Translations under genes and position numbers: made by a program
Notes under the pieces: model-generated
The model's database searches: none
Told to the model about the DNA's origin: nothing
Seen by the model: the letters and a program-made list of their open reading frames with translations, nothing else
Assembly (NCBI RefSeq): GCF_010093535.1
Contig: NW_022985170.1
Coordinates: 1,407,278 to 1,471,277, forward strand
Reading direction: 5' to 3'
From: Lindgomyces ingoldianus
Taxonomy: Eukaryota; Ascomycota; Dothideomycetes; Pleosporales; Lindgomycetaceae
Length of the DNA stretch: 64,000 bases
In this document: positions 34,764-45,403 of the stretch, piece by piece
Position numbering within the stretch: position 1 is the first letter of the stretch
How the letters are laid out: the number at the start of each line of letters is the position of its first letter

Positions 34764-37318
34764 CTAAATCAGTTCATCATTATCCATCCTCAAATCTGGT
34801 TCAAACGTTTGCTGCGTATGCGCGTTCAGAATCCTCGTAGTAAAGCTTTTCGCAGTTCTCGCCGCACTCTTGCGAACTTCTTGGTTTCCAAGAAGGGTGT
34901 CCCATGTCCAGAGAATGAAACTCCAAAGAGGTTGGCAAAAAGGTCGTAACAGCTTCCGGTATAATACAGTAGGGATTACATAAGGGAAACACGGGGCGTC
35001 CCAGTCAACACCGAATCCGTGCATGGATGTTGCGTAGAATTTATGGCAGTATTGGTCGCTATGATGCCGTTAGTCTGCAAGAATGATGGCGATTGAGTAC
35101 AGTGTTCATACCAAGCTAAAGACTCCAAAATATACCAGATCATGAGTGCAACAAGTGCGATACTCAACCACGTGAGGCTAGGTTTCCGTCGATCGTAGAA
35201 CAGTGCACTGGCCGTATTCCACATCGCAACGAAAGGGTTATTCTGGTGACCTTCTTCAGCACACGGACACTCCCGATAGACGACTCTTACTGCATCGCTG
35301 CCTTCTTCAACATGTTCTACTCGGTTCTCTACCCTTTTCATGCCCCGACTAGCATCTCGGATACTCGTACGTGCAGCCCGTAACCGCTCATTCATTCGAT
35401 GCAGGTGAAGGAGTTCCTGCTGCCGCTGTCGTTCGGCTTCGTTTCGTGGCACGCCTGTGGGGATTCCTAGTCCTAGAAGGGTGTCTTCGTCTAATTCTAA
35501 GGCCTCAGAGTTATCGGCGCCTTCTCCCATCAAGTCTTCTAATGAATCAATGGTGGAATCTCCATATTGGTCATTAGATTGACGGCTTCCTCCATTTGCC
35601 TTTGCTTCCTCCACAATTGCCTCCAACGCTGAGCGTGGGAGGGTGGGTCGGATCCTATCCATGGGCTCTTCTGTAGGTTCTTTTAGTTGGGGTGGGTTTT
35701 GCTTTTCTGGAAATCTCTTGCTTGGACTCGTTTTCTTCGGAGACCGTGAAGGAGACCTTGACGTATCTTGGGACCGATGTGTTGTACGAGGAGCAGGGGT
35801 ATCTACCCAAGCACCTGTCACGACAGGTGTTTTGGCATTTAATGGTAGTTGATCGACTGGCATAGGTGTGTCATCGATGTCGTTCGTTTGATTTTCTGGA
35901 TTTGATTCCGGTACGACATCTGGGAATTGGGGCTCTTCCGCTCGACTAGTACCTTCGGGCTGAACTTCAGGGGCCGTTGCAACGGTTTCATTCGTGGTAT
36001 TGTCTTGCGTAGCATTATCTGTAACCGGAGCATTGTCAGTGGGGCCCGGTGTCTCGGTAACTGTTCTTTGTGACCCATCGCTCGATTGCCTTGCCGGGGC
36101 TGCCTGAGACCGTGAGGCACCGATTCTACCAGGACTAGGTGTGCTACTTGACACCCTGGCGAGCCGGCGTAGTAGCTCGTGTGAATCTTCTCTGCGGTGG
36201 TTAGGTCTTTGCGGGTTTGTCTGGGCATTCGCGTGGATGCCTCGGTCCACAATGCCGACTGTCTCCGCGCTTTTGTAGACGATAATCGGTGAATTGGGGG
36301 CTTGCTCTCCTCCCTCTACAGTGAAGGACACTGATTTGGACAAGCTCTTAGTGGAGTTCGTCCTCTTGCGCAGATGTACTTCAGATGAGCCTTGCGCTTG
36401 CGCTTGATCTGACGTCGAGATACCATTCGTGAGGTTATCCATTGAGGGCTTTGATCTCGGACGGCGCGTTTCTTCCGGCGAACTCTCCCTTATCCTGTCA
36501 AGGCGACTCGTTGTGACGGCCTGCTCTTTGAGACTCTCAATCTCCCTTTGTCGAATGTCGTCGAGGGCCGTATTTCGAGGGAGGTAAGGAGTAGAGGCGA
36601 TTAATGACGCCTCATTGAGGTCAAGTGTGAAATCCCAGTCCGGTACTGTATCGAAAGCCGTGTTTCGCCGGCGAGTTGAGGATGGCGTGCCCTGAAGGGA
36701 ACTCTTGTGCGAAAGGGGGCTATCTTCTACAGACGGGAGCGGCCTGTCTACATCTGCAATGCCTATCGCGGAGTTTGCGCGCGGGGGAGTCAAATCTTGC
36801 TGAGTCCCAGGCTTCTGTTCATCGTCCGACGCGATAGTTCTCATCCAATCTCTCCTCACTCTTCCTTTACGTCCCCACTCTGAAGGTACTCGTATCGCTG
36901 GATCCGATCCACTACTACTCCCAACACTCGGCGGACTTGCAAACATGACCTGCGCGCTGGGTCGCATGTCCACACCATTCGCGCCATTATTCCTCTCCAA
37001 ATTTTCCAGCGTGAGTCCCACATGCGGACGCACCCTCGCCTTCCTGAACGGCTGCACATTCCCCCGCAACGCGTCATTCAACCGGCGCTCATCCCGCGCA
37101 TTCTGCACCATCAGCCTCCCAAAGTCGTCCGTATCGTCGTTCTCAAGCGAGGTGAGATTAGAGACAGTAGACTCTGAGCCTTGGGTGTTGTCATCGTGCG
37201 CCCGCTCGTCCATGGTATAGCGCCCATCGAGATTGGCGCCGACTTTGGTGATGTATTTAGCGGCGACGATGTTCGGCGAAAGCGGGGAGAGGGGTTGGAG
37301 AGGGCGGCGCGCACTCAT
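34764..37318 (-). CDS. large disordered protein with one C-terminal membrane segment
   Basis: Two exons: 37318-35112 and 35058-34764, with a 53-bp intron (GTATGA donor, CATAG acceptor); 833 aa. The first ~690 residues are Ser/Thr/Pro/Asn-rich and charged, mostly disordered, with many SP/TP sites (starts MSARRPLQPLSPLSPN). A helical, possibly coiled-coil region (ERQRQQELLHLHRMNERLRA) comes before a single hydrophobic segment (WLSIALVALMIWYILESLA, about 712-735). A ~100-residue conserved-looking tail follows (HGFGVDWDAPCFPYVIPTVL). The topology suggests a tail-proximal anchor in an internal or nuclear membrane. No family recognised. Confidence 0.72.
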
Positions 37319-37673
37319 GGGATGGCAATTGAGTTATTTAGGGGTGCATGGCCTTTGGTTTTCAAGTGCGCCGCTGTATATGTAATAGTCTGGGTGAATG
37401 AATTGACACTTTGCTTTGTTGTCGTCGTGGGCGCGTCGGAGAGGTTGGGTGTAAAGTGGCACGTGCGTCACCATCGTTTGCTGAGTGATCTGCACCAGGG
37501 TTACGAAACAAAGTGACATTCACAGTTCACCAGCCAATTAGATACTTCTCCCTCCCATTCCAGTATTGGACAACCACTAACCCTCAAGTGTGGTCGTTGT
37601 TCAGCCCAAGGGAGATGTCAAAACAAATCATTTCAAAGCATTACATATTTCATTATTTCTGTGTGATTTGGTC
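37319..37673. other. intergenic region
   Basis: 5' flank of the membrane-protein gene and 3' flank of qa-1S. No gene recognised. Confidence 0.4.
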
Positions 37674-40451
37674 TCACGCCTCTTGATCATCAATCGCCTC
37701 CAGTCTCGCCTGAACCATTCCGGGATCAGGTCGTCCCTGCTCATCTGTCCACGACCGCAAGACTTCTTCCCGCATGATACGCCGCGGAGCTCTCTTCCCA
37801 GTAAACAATTCGAACTGTGCGAAACCTTGCTCAGGTAGAAGATCCAATCCATCCAAACAGATCCATGATCGATGGGCCTCTCCTCGCACCTGTCGCATCA
37901 AGGGAGTATTCAGGGTTCTGTAGGCTAACTCAATAACAACACCTCCGGTGGGGCTCTGCATCCATTGCGTGGGCAGAGTGAAGTTTGGGGCTGGACTATC
38001 ACCAACTGGGTGGGTAGGGATGCAGGAGAGAATCATGGTCGGATATCGGAGCTCTGTGGGCCATGGATCGTCTCGAGACTGAAGAATTCGAAATAAAGGC
38101 CGAGACCCTTGCCTAGTGATTGGAGGCAGTACCGGAGAGCTTAATGGAGAAGAGACTAAACGGTTGAAATGGGCGACAAGCTTTTCGGCGTTCGCACGAG
38201 TTCGATTGAAGATGACAATGTTCATGACTCCCAATTGTAACATTGCATATACAGCAGCTCGGCCCATACCCCCCGATCCGATGATAAGACCACAGGAATT
38301 CGGTCTCACCGCGTTGGCAGGAGACAGCCCTCGGCGTATGCAGGCCCGGATGCCTATCCAGTCAGTATTTTCTCCATAGAGGGCCTTGATCGGCCCAGCT
38401 TGATTTCGCTCGTGGAATAAGTCCAGTTCTTCAGGGATACTCCCGTCTTCATTCAAATGACGCACGGGGATAAGTGTGTTCACTGCCCCAATTGCACGTG
38501 CATGTCGACTTATGGAATGCGTCAACGATATCACCTCGATTTTGAAAGGCAATGACACGGCAGTGCCGCCAAAGTGAGGGTTCTGGACCAAATCTTGCAA
38601 ACTGTTCAAAGTCGGGGTCTGAAGTCTCTTAAAGTGATGTGGCATCCCACACGCTTTATACGCAGCATTATGCATCGCCGGCGACAAGCTATAACCAGCG
38701 CTAGCACCAATGATATAGAACTCCATCGGATCGTATGTAAAGGATGCATACAAAGCATGTGTAGCTTCTCGAGAAGTTATCCATGAAGTCTCTGGGTTCG
38801 CTTCGGCCCGCTCTGCGAAATGAGGGCTTTCTCTCAGAGTTTCCGGTATAACGCTAGTGAGAACTTGGTTGAAACAAGCGGAACGACGCCCAGACCGACC
38901 AGTGTTGAAACATATCAACGGAATAGTTGAAGCAAGTTGATATATCTTGTTTCTGAAGCTTTGAATTGCAGCATTGTCATCCATAAAGTTTGCAGGCCGA
39001 GTAAACCGGACAGCGTTGCACCCTAGAAGTTTTGCTTTCTCATAATTCTCAACCCAAAAGGGATCATACCAGTCTATTGCGGCGTGGAGATGACCGATGA
39101 TTTTCGTTGAGCCCCGACATTGGATGATGTCAAGTATTGAATCTTGGTCCAAGGAGAGATCGATGGTGGCATATTCTGGAGCCAATCGTAATCCATGCCG
39201 CACATATTCGAGGTATGTTGATCGAGATTCCGCACTTGCCGCCGAGCCAGTAGGCATAACGTGATAGATGATGGGAACAACAGTGCTTCTCCGAACTCTT
39301 GATATAGTTCGACTGATTTCCTCCACTCTTTCAAACGTTGGACCCGCCAATTGGGACTGTTGGTCCAGGGCTAGATTGCTGTGCTCGATTACGATCTCGA
39401 ACGCATCCGAACCAAGTTCCAGATCTTCAATATCAGCTTCTTCGGAAAGTAGCACCGCAAGAGGAGTTTGCACCGCACAGGTGTACTTCCTACGCTCGGT
39501 TCCAACATCCGAAAGCGGATAGCCTGGTTCGAGTGGTAGAGTATTGTCTTGAACATTACTATGTGAATTCTCCTGTGCTAGAACTAAGGAGAGAAATTTG
39601 AGAAACGTCCGCTCCGCTCGTTTCAAAGTGAGGAACGGAGGCAAGGAAGACTGGTTTGCTGGTGCAACGGAATGAGAAGCTTGAGTTTCCGACATGTTGT
39701 AGAATTCATAGTTCGAACAACGTCGGAAAATGGGCCCACTGAAGGTAAGAAGATCCTGAAGCTTTGACTGCTCCCAAATCTTGAGATGGTCATGTATGCT
39801 GGGCAGATCCCGAACGATGTGAATAACGGGGTGCGTCTTGGAGTATTCAGTGAGAAGCGCCTGACCGCTCCGTTCCAACGAGCTCCCATTGCATACAATG
39901 ATTGCTCCCTTGTCATGGGTCTGAAGTGCAGTGCGTAGAAGTTCTTCCTGGCGTAGATTGTGATTGGGAGCCCCAAACTGTCTCCGATATTTTGCGGTGG
40001 AGAAGCCGGTTGCTTCCTGGAACAGGCTTTCGACATCCACTACTCGCCGTCGGCACGCGACAGAGGCCATAACTGCCAATGTAGACTTTCCCGTTCCACG
40101 AATACCAATGAGGACAATAGACGCATTTGGCTCAAAGGTGCGTGAGCATTCTCTTGGCGTAGGGGCAGGCGTAGGAGTCGTTCGAGGGGTGGATCGGTTA
40201 CTTGAATTCAAAGCATCTAGAATACAGTTAATACCTGGAGTTACTGGGGACTTGCACAGCTCCGAAAGAGTGGTTCTTGGCTTACAGGTCTCGTCAGCCC
40301 CTCCATTCTGTCTTTGGAGCCCGAGACTCGAAGGGGACGATCTCTGCTCTCGCGCTGGAGAAGATGGAGAGCAGGCCCATCCACTACACCGATTGCTATC
40401 ATCATTCATTGAAGCGAAGCTCCTTTTCGTCCCAAAAGCCGCAGAAGCCAT
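37674..40451 (-). CDS. qa-1S: quinate pathway repressor (QA-1S/QutR)
   Basis: One uninterrupted frame. From the ATG at 40451 it gives 925 aa, from the upstream ATG at 40511 945 aa; known homologues are a little over 900. It has the three-domain layout of the C-terminal AROM protein: shikimate-kinase-like (P-loop GIRGTGKSTLA, about residue 115), type I dehydroquinase-like (about 370-590) and shikimate-dehydrogenase-like (from FYIIGASAGYSLSPAMHNAA, with PFK, GAVNTL, GENTDWIGI and GSGGMGRAAVYAM). The family represses the quinate genes by binding the activator and sensing pathway metabolites. The dehydroquinase-like site appears inactivated: the catalytic Lys position reads Arg in AVRFTRPAN. The gene is head-to-head with the activator. 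Confidence 0.93.
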   Translation of the reverse strand: MASAAFGTKRSFASMNDDSNRCSGWACSPSSPAREQRSSPSSLGLQRQNGGADETCKPRTTLSELCKSPVTPGINCILDALNSSNRSTPRTTPTPAPTPRECSRTFEPNASIVLIGIRGTGKSTLAVMASVACRRRVVDVESLFQEATGFSTAKYRRQFGAPNHNLRQEELLRTALQTHDKGAIIVCNGSSLERSGQALLTEYSKTHPVIHIVRDLPSIHDHLKIWEQSKLQDLLTFSGPIFRRCSNYEFYNMSETQASHSVAPANQSSLPPFLTLKRAERTFLKFLSLVLAQENSHSNVQDNTLPLEPGYPLSDVGTERRKYTCAVQTPLAVLLSEEADIEDLELGSDAFEIVIEHSNLALDQQSQLAGPTFERVEEISRTISRVRRSTVVPIIYHVMPTGSAASAESRSTYLEYVRHGLRLAPEYATIDLSLDQDSILDIIQCRGSTKIIGHLHAAIDWYDPFWVENYEKAKLLGCNAVRFTRPANFMDDNAAIQSFRNKIYQLASTIPLICFNTGRSGRRSACFNQVLTSVIPETLRESPHFAERAEANPETSWITSREATHALYASFTYDPMEFYIIGASAGYSLSPAMHNAAYKACGMPHHFKRLQTPTLNSLQDLVQNPHFGGTAVSLPFKIEVISLTHSISRHARAIGAVNTLIPVRHLNEDGSIPEELDLFHERNQAGPIKALYGENTDWIGIRACIRRGLSPANAVRPNSCGLIIGSGGMGRAAVYAMLQLGVMNIVIFNRTRANAEKLVAHFNRLVSSPLSSPVLPPITRQGSRPLFRILQSRDDPWPTELRYPTMILSCIPTHPVGDSPAPNFTLPTQWMQSPTGGVVIELAYRTLNTPLMRQVRGEAHRSWICLDGLDLLPEQGFAQFELFTGKRAPRRIMREEVLRSWTDEQGRPDPGMVQARLEAIDDQEA

Positions 40452-41206
40452 ATTGAACCTTCTCCTATCACAGAGTTGACTTTGTCCACCGAGGGGAGCT
40501 TTCCAGTGCACACGAAGGCTTTTCTAAGGGGCGCTAGGGAGTTTTGGACAATGGCATCTAGACGACTATGAGGATGCATGCGGCGGGTCGAATGCCTCGG
40601 ATCGCAACGAAGCCATGGTGGGCAGAGCACGAGAAAGTACGATGGTTGGAGGTGGGCAGGTGAGTTATGATTGGAAGGTGTAAATCTTTATCCGGAGCGG
40701 CTTGGCATCAACAGGCTTCCCCAGACTCTGGCACCTGCAAGCTCGCTTCTCCACCTTCCAGTTACTGCACCTTTTCAGCTTCATCCCATTACCAACTGTA
40801 GGACACTGCGAACGTTCTGCGAACGTTTTCTACCTAGGCAGCAATGATGTTGAATAAAGTGCTCATTGGCTGTTGTGAGTGCCCCGCTACCACTCGACTA
40901 AGAACTCGATTGACAAAGTTTTAGGAAGCTCGATGCAATCGCTAGCGATCCTTTATCACGGTATTCCCCTTCCAAGAACGGGCTCTTTCCTCCATTCCCC
41001 AGTCTGGAGACCAATTCAAATCATCTTAAACCCAAGGTGTATTGTGCTATGAGCTGAATGTTCTGCACGTGACTCGAAGCAAAAAGGCGAAACTTCAACC
41101 CGACATGCTTTCAACACCGGCTCCTCAAGCTCCAAGACTCGTGTGTTGATCCGGGAGTGTTGGGTCGATTTGAATCGCATAAACGAGATTACAACTCGCT
41201 GAATCA
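40452..41206. promoter_or_regulatory. divergent promoter, qa-1S / qa-1F
   Basis: 755 bp between the start codons of repressor and activator (695 bp if the repressor starts at 40511). It contains one strong match to the activator-binding consensus, listed separately. Confidence 0.65.
40678..40693. promoter_or_regulatory. probable QA-1F activator binding site
   Basis: GTGTAAATCTTTATCC matches the Neurospora qa activator consensus GGRTAARYRYTTATCC at 14 of 16 positions (mismatches at 2 and 9), with the right half-site TTATCC perfect. It sits about 230 bp from the repressor start and 510 bp from the activator start, suggesting autoregulation. Match found by eye. Confidence 0.55.
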
Positions 41207-43492
41207 ATGCCTTCCGAGAAGCAGGCAAGCAAGCGGAAACCAGGGCCGGCCGCGAGTGGCAATGAGAAACCTCCCGGAAAACGATCCCGCGTCTCAAGAG
41301 CATGCGACCAGTGCCGTATTGCACGAGAGAAGTGTGATGGGGTTCAGCCTACATGCTTTACTTGTTCTACCTCAACCCGAGCCTGCACTTACACGACAAA
41401 CCCAAAGAAGCGGGGCATCCAGCCCGGCTATATCAGAACGTTAGAGCTTGGCCTAACATGGTTATTCAACAACGTCCCCAATGCCGAAGTGTCTCTCAAC
41501 AAGAAACTGACTCAAGAAGGCGCAGCTTCTGTGTTGTTAGGAAGGGATTCGAATGATGCGAATCAACTATATAAGAGCTGGAGAAGAAGTCAGTTCTGTA
41601 AAGATGTCGACAAGCTGCTCTCTGGCCAGGAGACTCTTAGGCAAGACGAGAGCAATTCTCCAGAGAGTGGCGATGACGACAACGACGCTCAGGAAATGGC
41701 ACACACAAGTCATTCCGATCCCTCTTTTGGGCACCATGATTCTATTTCGATACCACACATTCCGCTAGAGACCATGCCGCTCAAGGCTCACAAAAGTGAT
41801 GACGTACAAGCCACTCTTCTCCCTTCAAATAGATGGCGTCTCTTCGATGTCTACTTCGCACACACTCATTGCTGGTTTCCCATCTCGGAGAAACATGACC
41901 TTCTCAAGATATCATACTCATATCCTGACCAAGGATTGGCCCTCTCCTCTAGTATGCCCTCCTCTGGGGACCATGCTGAATTATGGAGCATCTTAGCTTT
42001 TGCTTCTCTCCAGGATATGTCGAGCACAGGCATTTCAGAAACCGAGCCTCATTCCGCCCCTGAGAGACTGTACGATGTTGCACGTTCTCTAGTTCCTCAC
42101 GAAACAGGCGCCTTCGAGCTAGGCCATGTGAAAGCATTCCTGATTCTCGCTCTAGTGAACATCAGCCAGTCCCTTCCTACCGCAGCGTGGCTCCTGGTTG
42201 GTCACGCTGCGCGTATCCTAGCTGGAATACAACACCGAGGATCACAATGCGCATCTCTTCCCAGGTTTAAACATGTTCTTGCCGGGTGCTTCCTTCTCGA
42301 TACCGTTTTAGCCGTGCAACTTCAGCGACGCTCATATTTTCAATTGTCAGATATTGAGCGGATAGGAAAAGTTGATCAGGATGGTTTGGAGGAGTGGCAG
42401 CCCTGGGTTGGCTGTCTCGAATCCGGCCCATCAAGGTACCGTTCGACTATGCGCGCCCCTGTCCTCAGTCTGAGTTCCTTCAACTATCTGGTAGAGGTTG
42501 CCGGTATTATGGCTTTGTCAACCCCGATTGGGAATTCAAATCCTTCGCCACACGAGGTTATTCATAGGCTTGAGCTCTGGAAGGCGTCATTACCTGCAAC
42601 CTTCGATCATATACGAAACCCAACTGCCGCCATTCCACAAACACCACCAGCAATGCTCCTACAGCTAGTATATCACTGCGCCTCCTTAAGTCTTCTTTCT
42701 TCCCAAAGTTCAGCGATGCGGATCTTGGAATTGCTCGAGCAATCTCGGGACGTGCTAGGATTAATTGCATTGCCACCACTCGTACAGAGCTTACTCGAGA
42801 TAATCGTCAGGACTAGAGGGTTTGATATATCAGATCAGGGGTCAAGGATGCGCTTCCAGAAGTTTCGGAATGAATACATCCAGATTTGGTCTCGAGAATG
42901 GCGAAGCACTCCAACGAGAACGTATCACGGCTCTCCCATTAGCTTTCACGGCATGGCTGAACCTACGAGCGCTCATTCACGGCACTCATTCGAATCATCC
43001 CGCGTGCAAATTCCTACTCCTGAATCCATCCAGATTCAATTTAACCCTCCGCTTATTCCACCTAGCATCCCCAATACCAAAATTACCCGACCGCCCACGA
43101 GCTCCACGCTTCTCGACGACCTTCTACCCGACATGAATTCAGCGACCGTGCCTAACCGCCCACATTCTTTGAACATCTCAGGCTCGCAACCGCATTTGCA
43201 AGATCTCACTATTCCTGATTTTGATGGCGCCTTCGGTGCTCCGATCCTTGATCATCAGAATTCAGTAGCGTCTCGGGACTTAGAAAACTTCTTTGACGAA
43301 TTAGCATCCCTCGATGGCGCAGAGCGCTTAGACAACCAACCCCAATTTATGCAAAACTTAGGGTTTGCGCCAGACGCGAACATTGCAGACTTAGGATTCG
43401 GCCAACTCAATTCGTTTCTTTCACGGTACATTCTTCCGAACGGCGAAGATCACGCATCTTTGGACCAAGCGCATATATTTGACGGGAGCTGA
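41207..43492 (+). CDS. qa-1F: quinate pathway activator, Zn2Cys6 transcription factor (QA-1F/QutA)
   Basis: Single open frame of 761 aa. The Zn(II)2Cys6 binuclear cluster is at residues about 30-60 (RACDQCRIAREKCDG then PTCFTCSTSTRACTY), with spacing CX2CX6CX6CX2CX6C, preceded by basic residues. The linker KKRGIQPGYIRTLELGLTWL directly after the cluster is a hallmark of the QA-1F/QutA group. A fungal-specific transcription factor middle region (about 200-480) follows, and an acidic, Asn/Pro-rich C-terminus (LASLDGAERLDNQ) is the likely activation domain. In the known system it binds the 16-bp operator upstream of all quinate genes and is held inactive by the repressor without inducer. It ends 103 bp before the end of the convergent oxidoreductase gene. 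Confidence 0.92.
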   Translation: MPSEKQASKRKPGPAASGNEKPPGKRSRVSRACDQCRIAREKCDGVQPTCFTCSTSTRACTYTTNPKKRGIQPGYIRTLELGLTWLFNNVPNAEVSLNKKLTQEGAASVLLGRDSNDANQLYKSWRRSQFCKDVDKLLSGQETLRQDESNSPESGDDDNDAQEMAHTSHSDPSFGHHDSISIPHIPLETMPLKAHKSDDVQATLLPSNRWRLFDVYFAHTHCWFPISEKHDLLKISYSYPDQGLALSSSMPSSGDHAELWSILAFASLQDMSSTGISETEPHSAPERLYDVARSLVPHETGAFELGHVKAFLILALVNISQSLPTAAWLLVGHAARILAGIQHRGSQCASLPRFKHVLAGCFLLDTVLAVQLQRRSYFQLSDIERIGKVDQDGLEEWQPWVGCLESGPSRYRSTMRAPVLSLSSFNYLVEVAGIMALSTPIGNSNPSPHEVIHRLELWKASLPATFDHIRNPTAAIPQTPPAMLLQLVYHCASLSLLSSQSSAMRILELLEQSRDVLGLIALPPLVQSLLEIIVRTRGFDISDQGSRMRFQKFRNEYIQIWSREWRSTPTRTYHGSPISFHGMAEPTSAHSRHSFESSRVQIPTPESIQIQFNPPLIPPSIPNTKITRPPTSSTLLDDLLPDMNSATVPNRPHSLNISGSQPHLQDLTIPDFDGAFGAPILDHQNSVASRDLENFFDELASLDGAERLDNQPQFMQNLGFAPDANIADLGFGQLNSFLSRYILPNGEDHASLDQAHIFDGS

Positions 43493-43595
43493 AATTTTAA
43501 GTCGACAAGGGCGTCATTCAAGTATCGCAAGCTATTGTGTTTCCCGGAGTCTAACCTTTGATTCAACGTGGGCCTTGATATTTGCACAACCTGTT

Positions 43596-44724
43596 CTAGG
43601 ACTGCCTCGGTTCATCTTCTATGACGATATCTACAGGTTTACTAACCTCCATGGCCTTCTTGATTGCCTCACACACGGCTAAGGCTCGCAAACCATCGAT
43701 ACCAGAGCAGCTAGGCTCTTCTTGTCCCTTGATGACCTTTACAAAGTGGCTCATCTGCAGCTCAAATGGAATCCCCATTCCTGGAACTTCCAAGTTTTCG
43801 CGATCTAACTTCTCAGTCCAGCTTCTTGTAGAGCTTGGATACTTCCACATGGTCATATCCGGAACACTCAGGCTTCCCTCTGACCCGAAGATTCTGTAGA
43901 AATCTTGTCCAACTTCAGGTATCATCGGATTCTCCCCGGTTCCGCTTTCGAAGCTATGTGGAGAGACCACTGCATCGGAGAGTAGGAACGTTCCGACAAT
44001 GCCACTAGCGAATTTCAACGTTATAGCCGCACCTTCATCCGCTAGATAACCCCGTTGAGACACTGTCTTCTCTGCATAAACGCGGACGATCGGACCGAAC
44101 AAGTGATGGAGGATATCTATCTCATGGATGAGGTTTATAAACACCACTCCAGCTGAATCAAGTCGGCGCCACTCCGTGGGCGGATCGAAATATTCTGTCG
44201 GCTTGTACATCGTCCAAAGGCCATTGATTGCTATTATTCGACCCAGCGAGGGAAGGAGTTTCTTTGTGGTGACCACATAGCGATTGAAGCGTCGATGGTG
44301 GCCAATCATGAGTTTTAATTTCCGGGCTTTGGCGCATTTTATCTACGGAGAATTAGACATACTTGGATGGGATCTCTCTGATATGATTTACCAGTTCTTG
44401 GCCACTGCCAATATCAACTGATATTGGCTTCTCACACAGCACATGTAGCCCTCCCTCTAGTAACTCCTTTGATAATGAGACATGTGTGTGGTTGGGCGTG
44501 CACACCATTGCCGCATCTGGTTTGGCCGGTGAAGCAAGCATCTCCTCTACCGATCTGTACCAGGGACATTTCAGCCTGTCTGCCACCGCTTCTACGACAG
44601 GATTAGGATCGACAATGCATGCCAGTTCAGCATCAGGATCTTTGAGCACGGCTTCTGCATGCCTTGGGCCGATCAAACCAGTCCCAACAATAGCGATTCT
44701 AACAGGTTTGGAATTTGACATCAT
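43596..44724 (-). CDS. Gfo/Idh/MocA family NAD(P)-dependent oxidoreductase
   Basis: Two exons: 44724-44392 and 44342-43596, with a 49-bp intron (GTAAAT donor, CCGTAG acceptor, phase 0); 359 aa. The N-terminal Rossmann fold starts PVRIAIVGTGLIGPRHAEAV with GxGxxG, followed by ACIVDPNP, MVCTPNHTH and the family motif HVLCEKPIS with its catalytic-region Lys. The C-terminal domain carries GHHRRFN and VFINLIHEIDILHHLFG, including the His-Asp pair used for proton transfer in relatives. Such enzymes oxidise or reduce cyclitols, sugars or their derivatives. Its position between the activator and the dehydratase, and the shared promoter with qa-4, suggest it acts on quinate, shikimate or a related cyclitol; the substrate is not determined. 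It is not one of the seven classical Neurospora qa genes. Confidence 0.87.
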
Positions 44725-45403
44725 GAAATTGGGTATTGAAGAGCGATGTCATTCACGAACGTTTCGAGTCGAGCTTCTCTTCCAGCCTCCGTTGGTATGT
44801 AACATATTGAAGAATTTATGTTGTCCAATCTCAGATCCTTCTGCAAAACATTTCTCCCCACAAAATCTCGGGAAGCCACAAATCTCCACACCCCAGGATC
44901 TCCAGAGCTTTACCTTGCAATTTTAAATCAAGGGATTCTAGAATCCACACTGCAGGACTCTCGACCGAGGCAATTCGCGAACGAGGATGAATGCTCTTCC
45001 GAGTGGCCAAAGCGTTTTTCCCCACCAACGTCATCCACAAGGCCTTAGCCACCATCAGCGAAAAGACCAACCGCACCCAGCATCAAGATGACGGCCTCAC
45101 CCGGCCAGAAACGGATGGTAGGGGAAGATAGGAATGCCCGATGCTTTCTTCCGTCTCGTAACCACGAGACCCACAAATCACCATGGTTGGCGAATAAGGA
45201 AAGGGGCATGGTTTCGCATGTTTCTCCTATCAATGCACCTTTCGCATGTAAGATGGATAGTACACTATCAGTCCCTTTCCCAGAGTACTTCGAGGAAGCT
45301 ACTTTCGAATGAATCATCTCAAACCTTCATCTCAAACTTCATTTCTTCATCACAAGCCTCACCACCCCTTACCATCCTCCTATCCAATCCACAAACTCCC
45401 ATC
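44725..45403. promoter_or_regulatory. divergent promoter, oxidoreductase / qa-4
   Basis: 679 bp between opposing starts. It contains a perfect 14-bp palindrome GGATTCTAGAATCC at 44933-44946 and a weak 12/16 match to the qa activator consensus at 45006-45021 (GCCAAAGCGTTTTTCC). Reading frames here (e.g. 45045-45317 on the minus strand) lack protein character. Confidence 0.45.

Noticed and set aside
45045..45317. 90-codon minus-strand frame in the oxidoreductase/qa-4 promoter
   Set aside because: No domain or signal features; lies in a divergent promoter and overlaps frames on the other strand.
45134..45403. N-terminal extension of the qa-4 frame by 90 codons
   Set aside because: The extension reads like leader sequence (MPDAFFRLVTTRPTNHHGW) and the enzyme family starts at the ATG at 45404.
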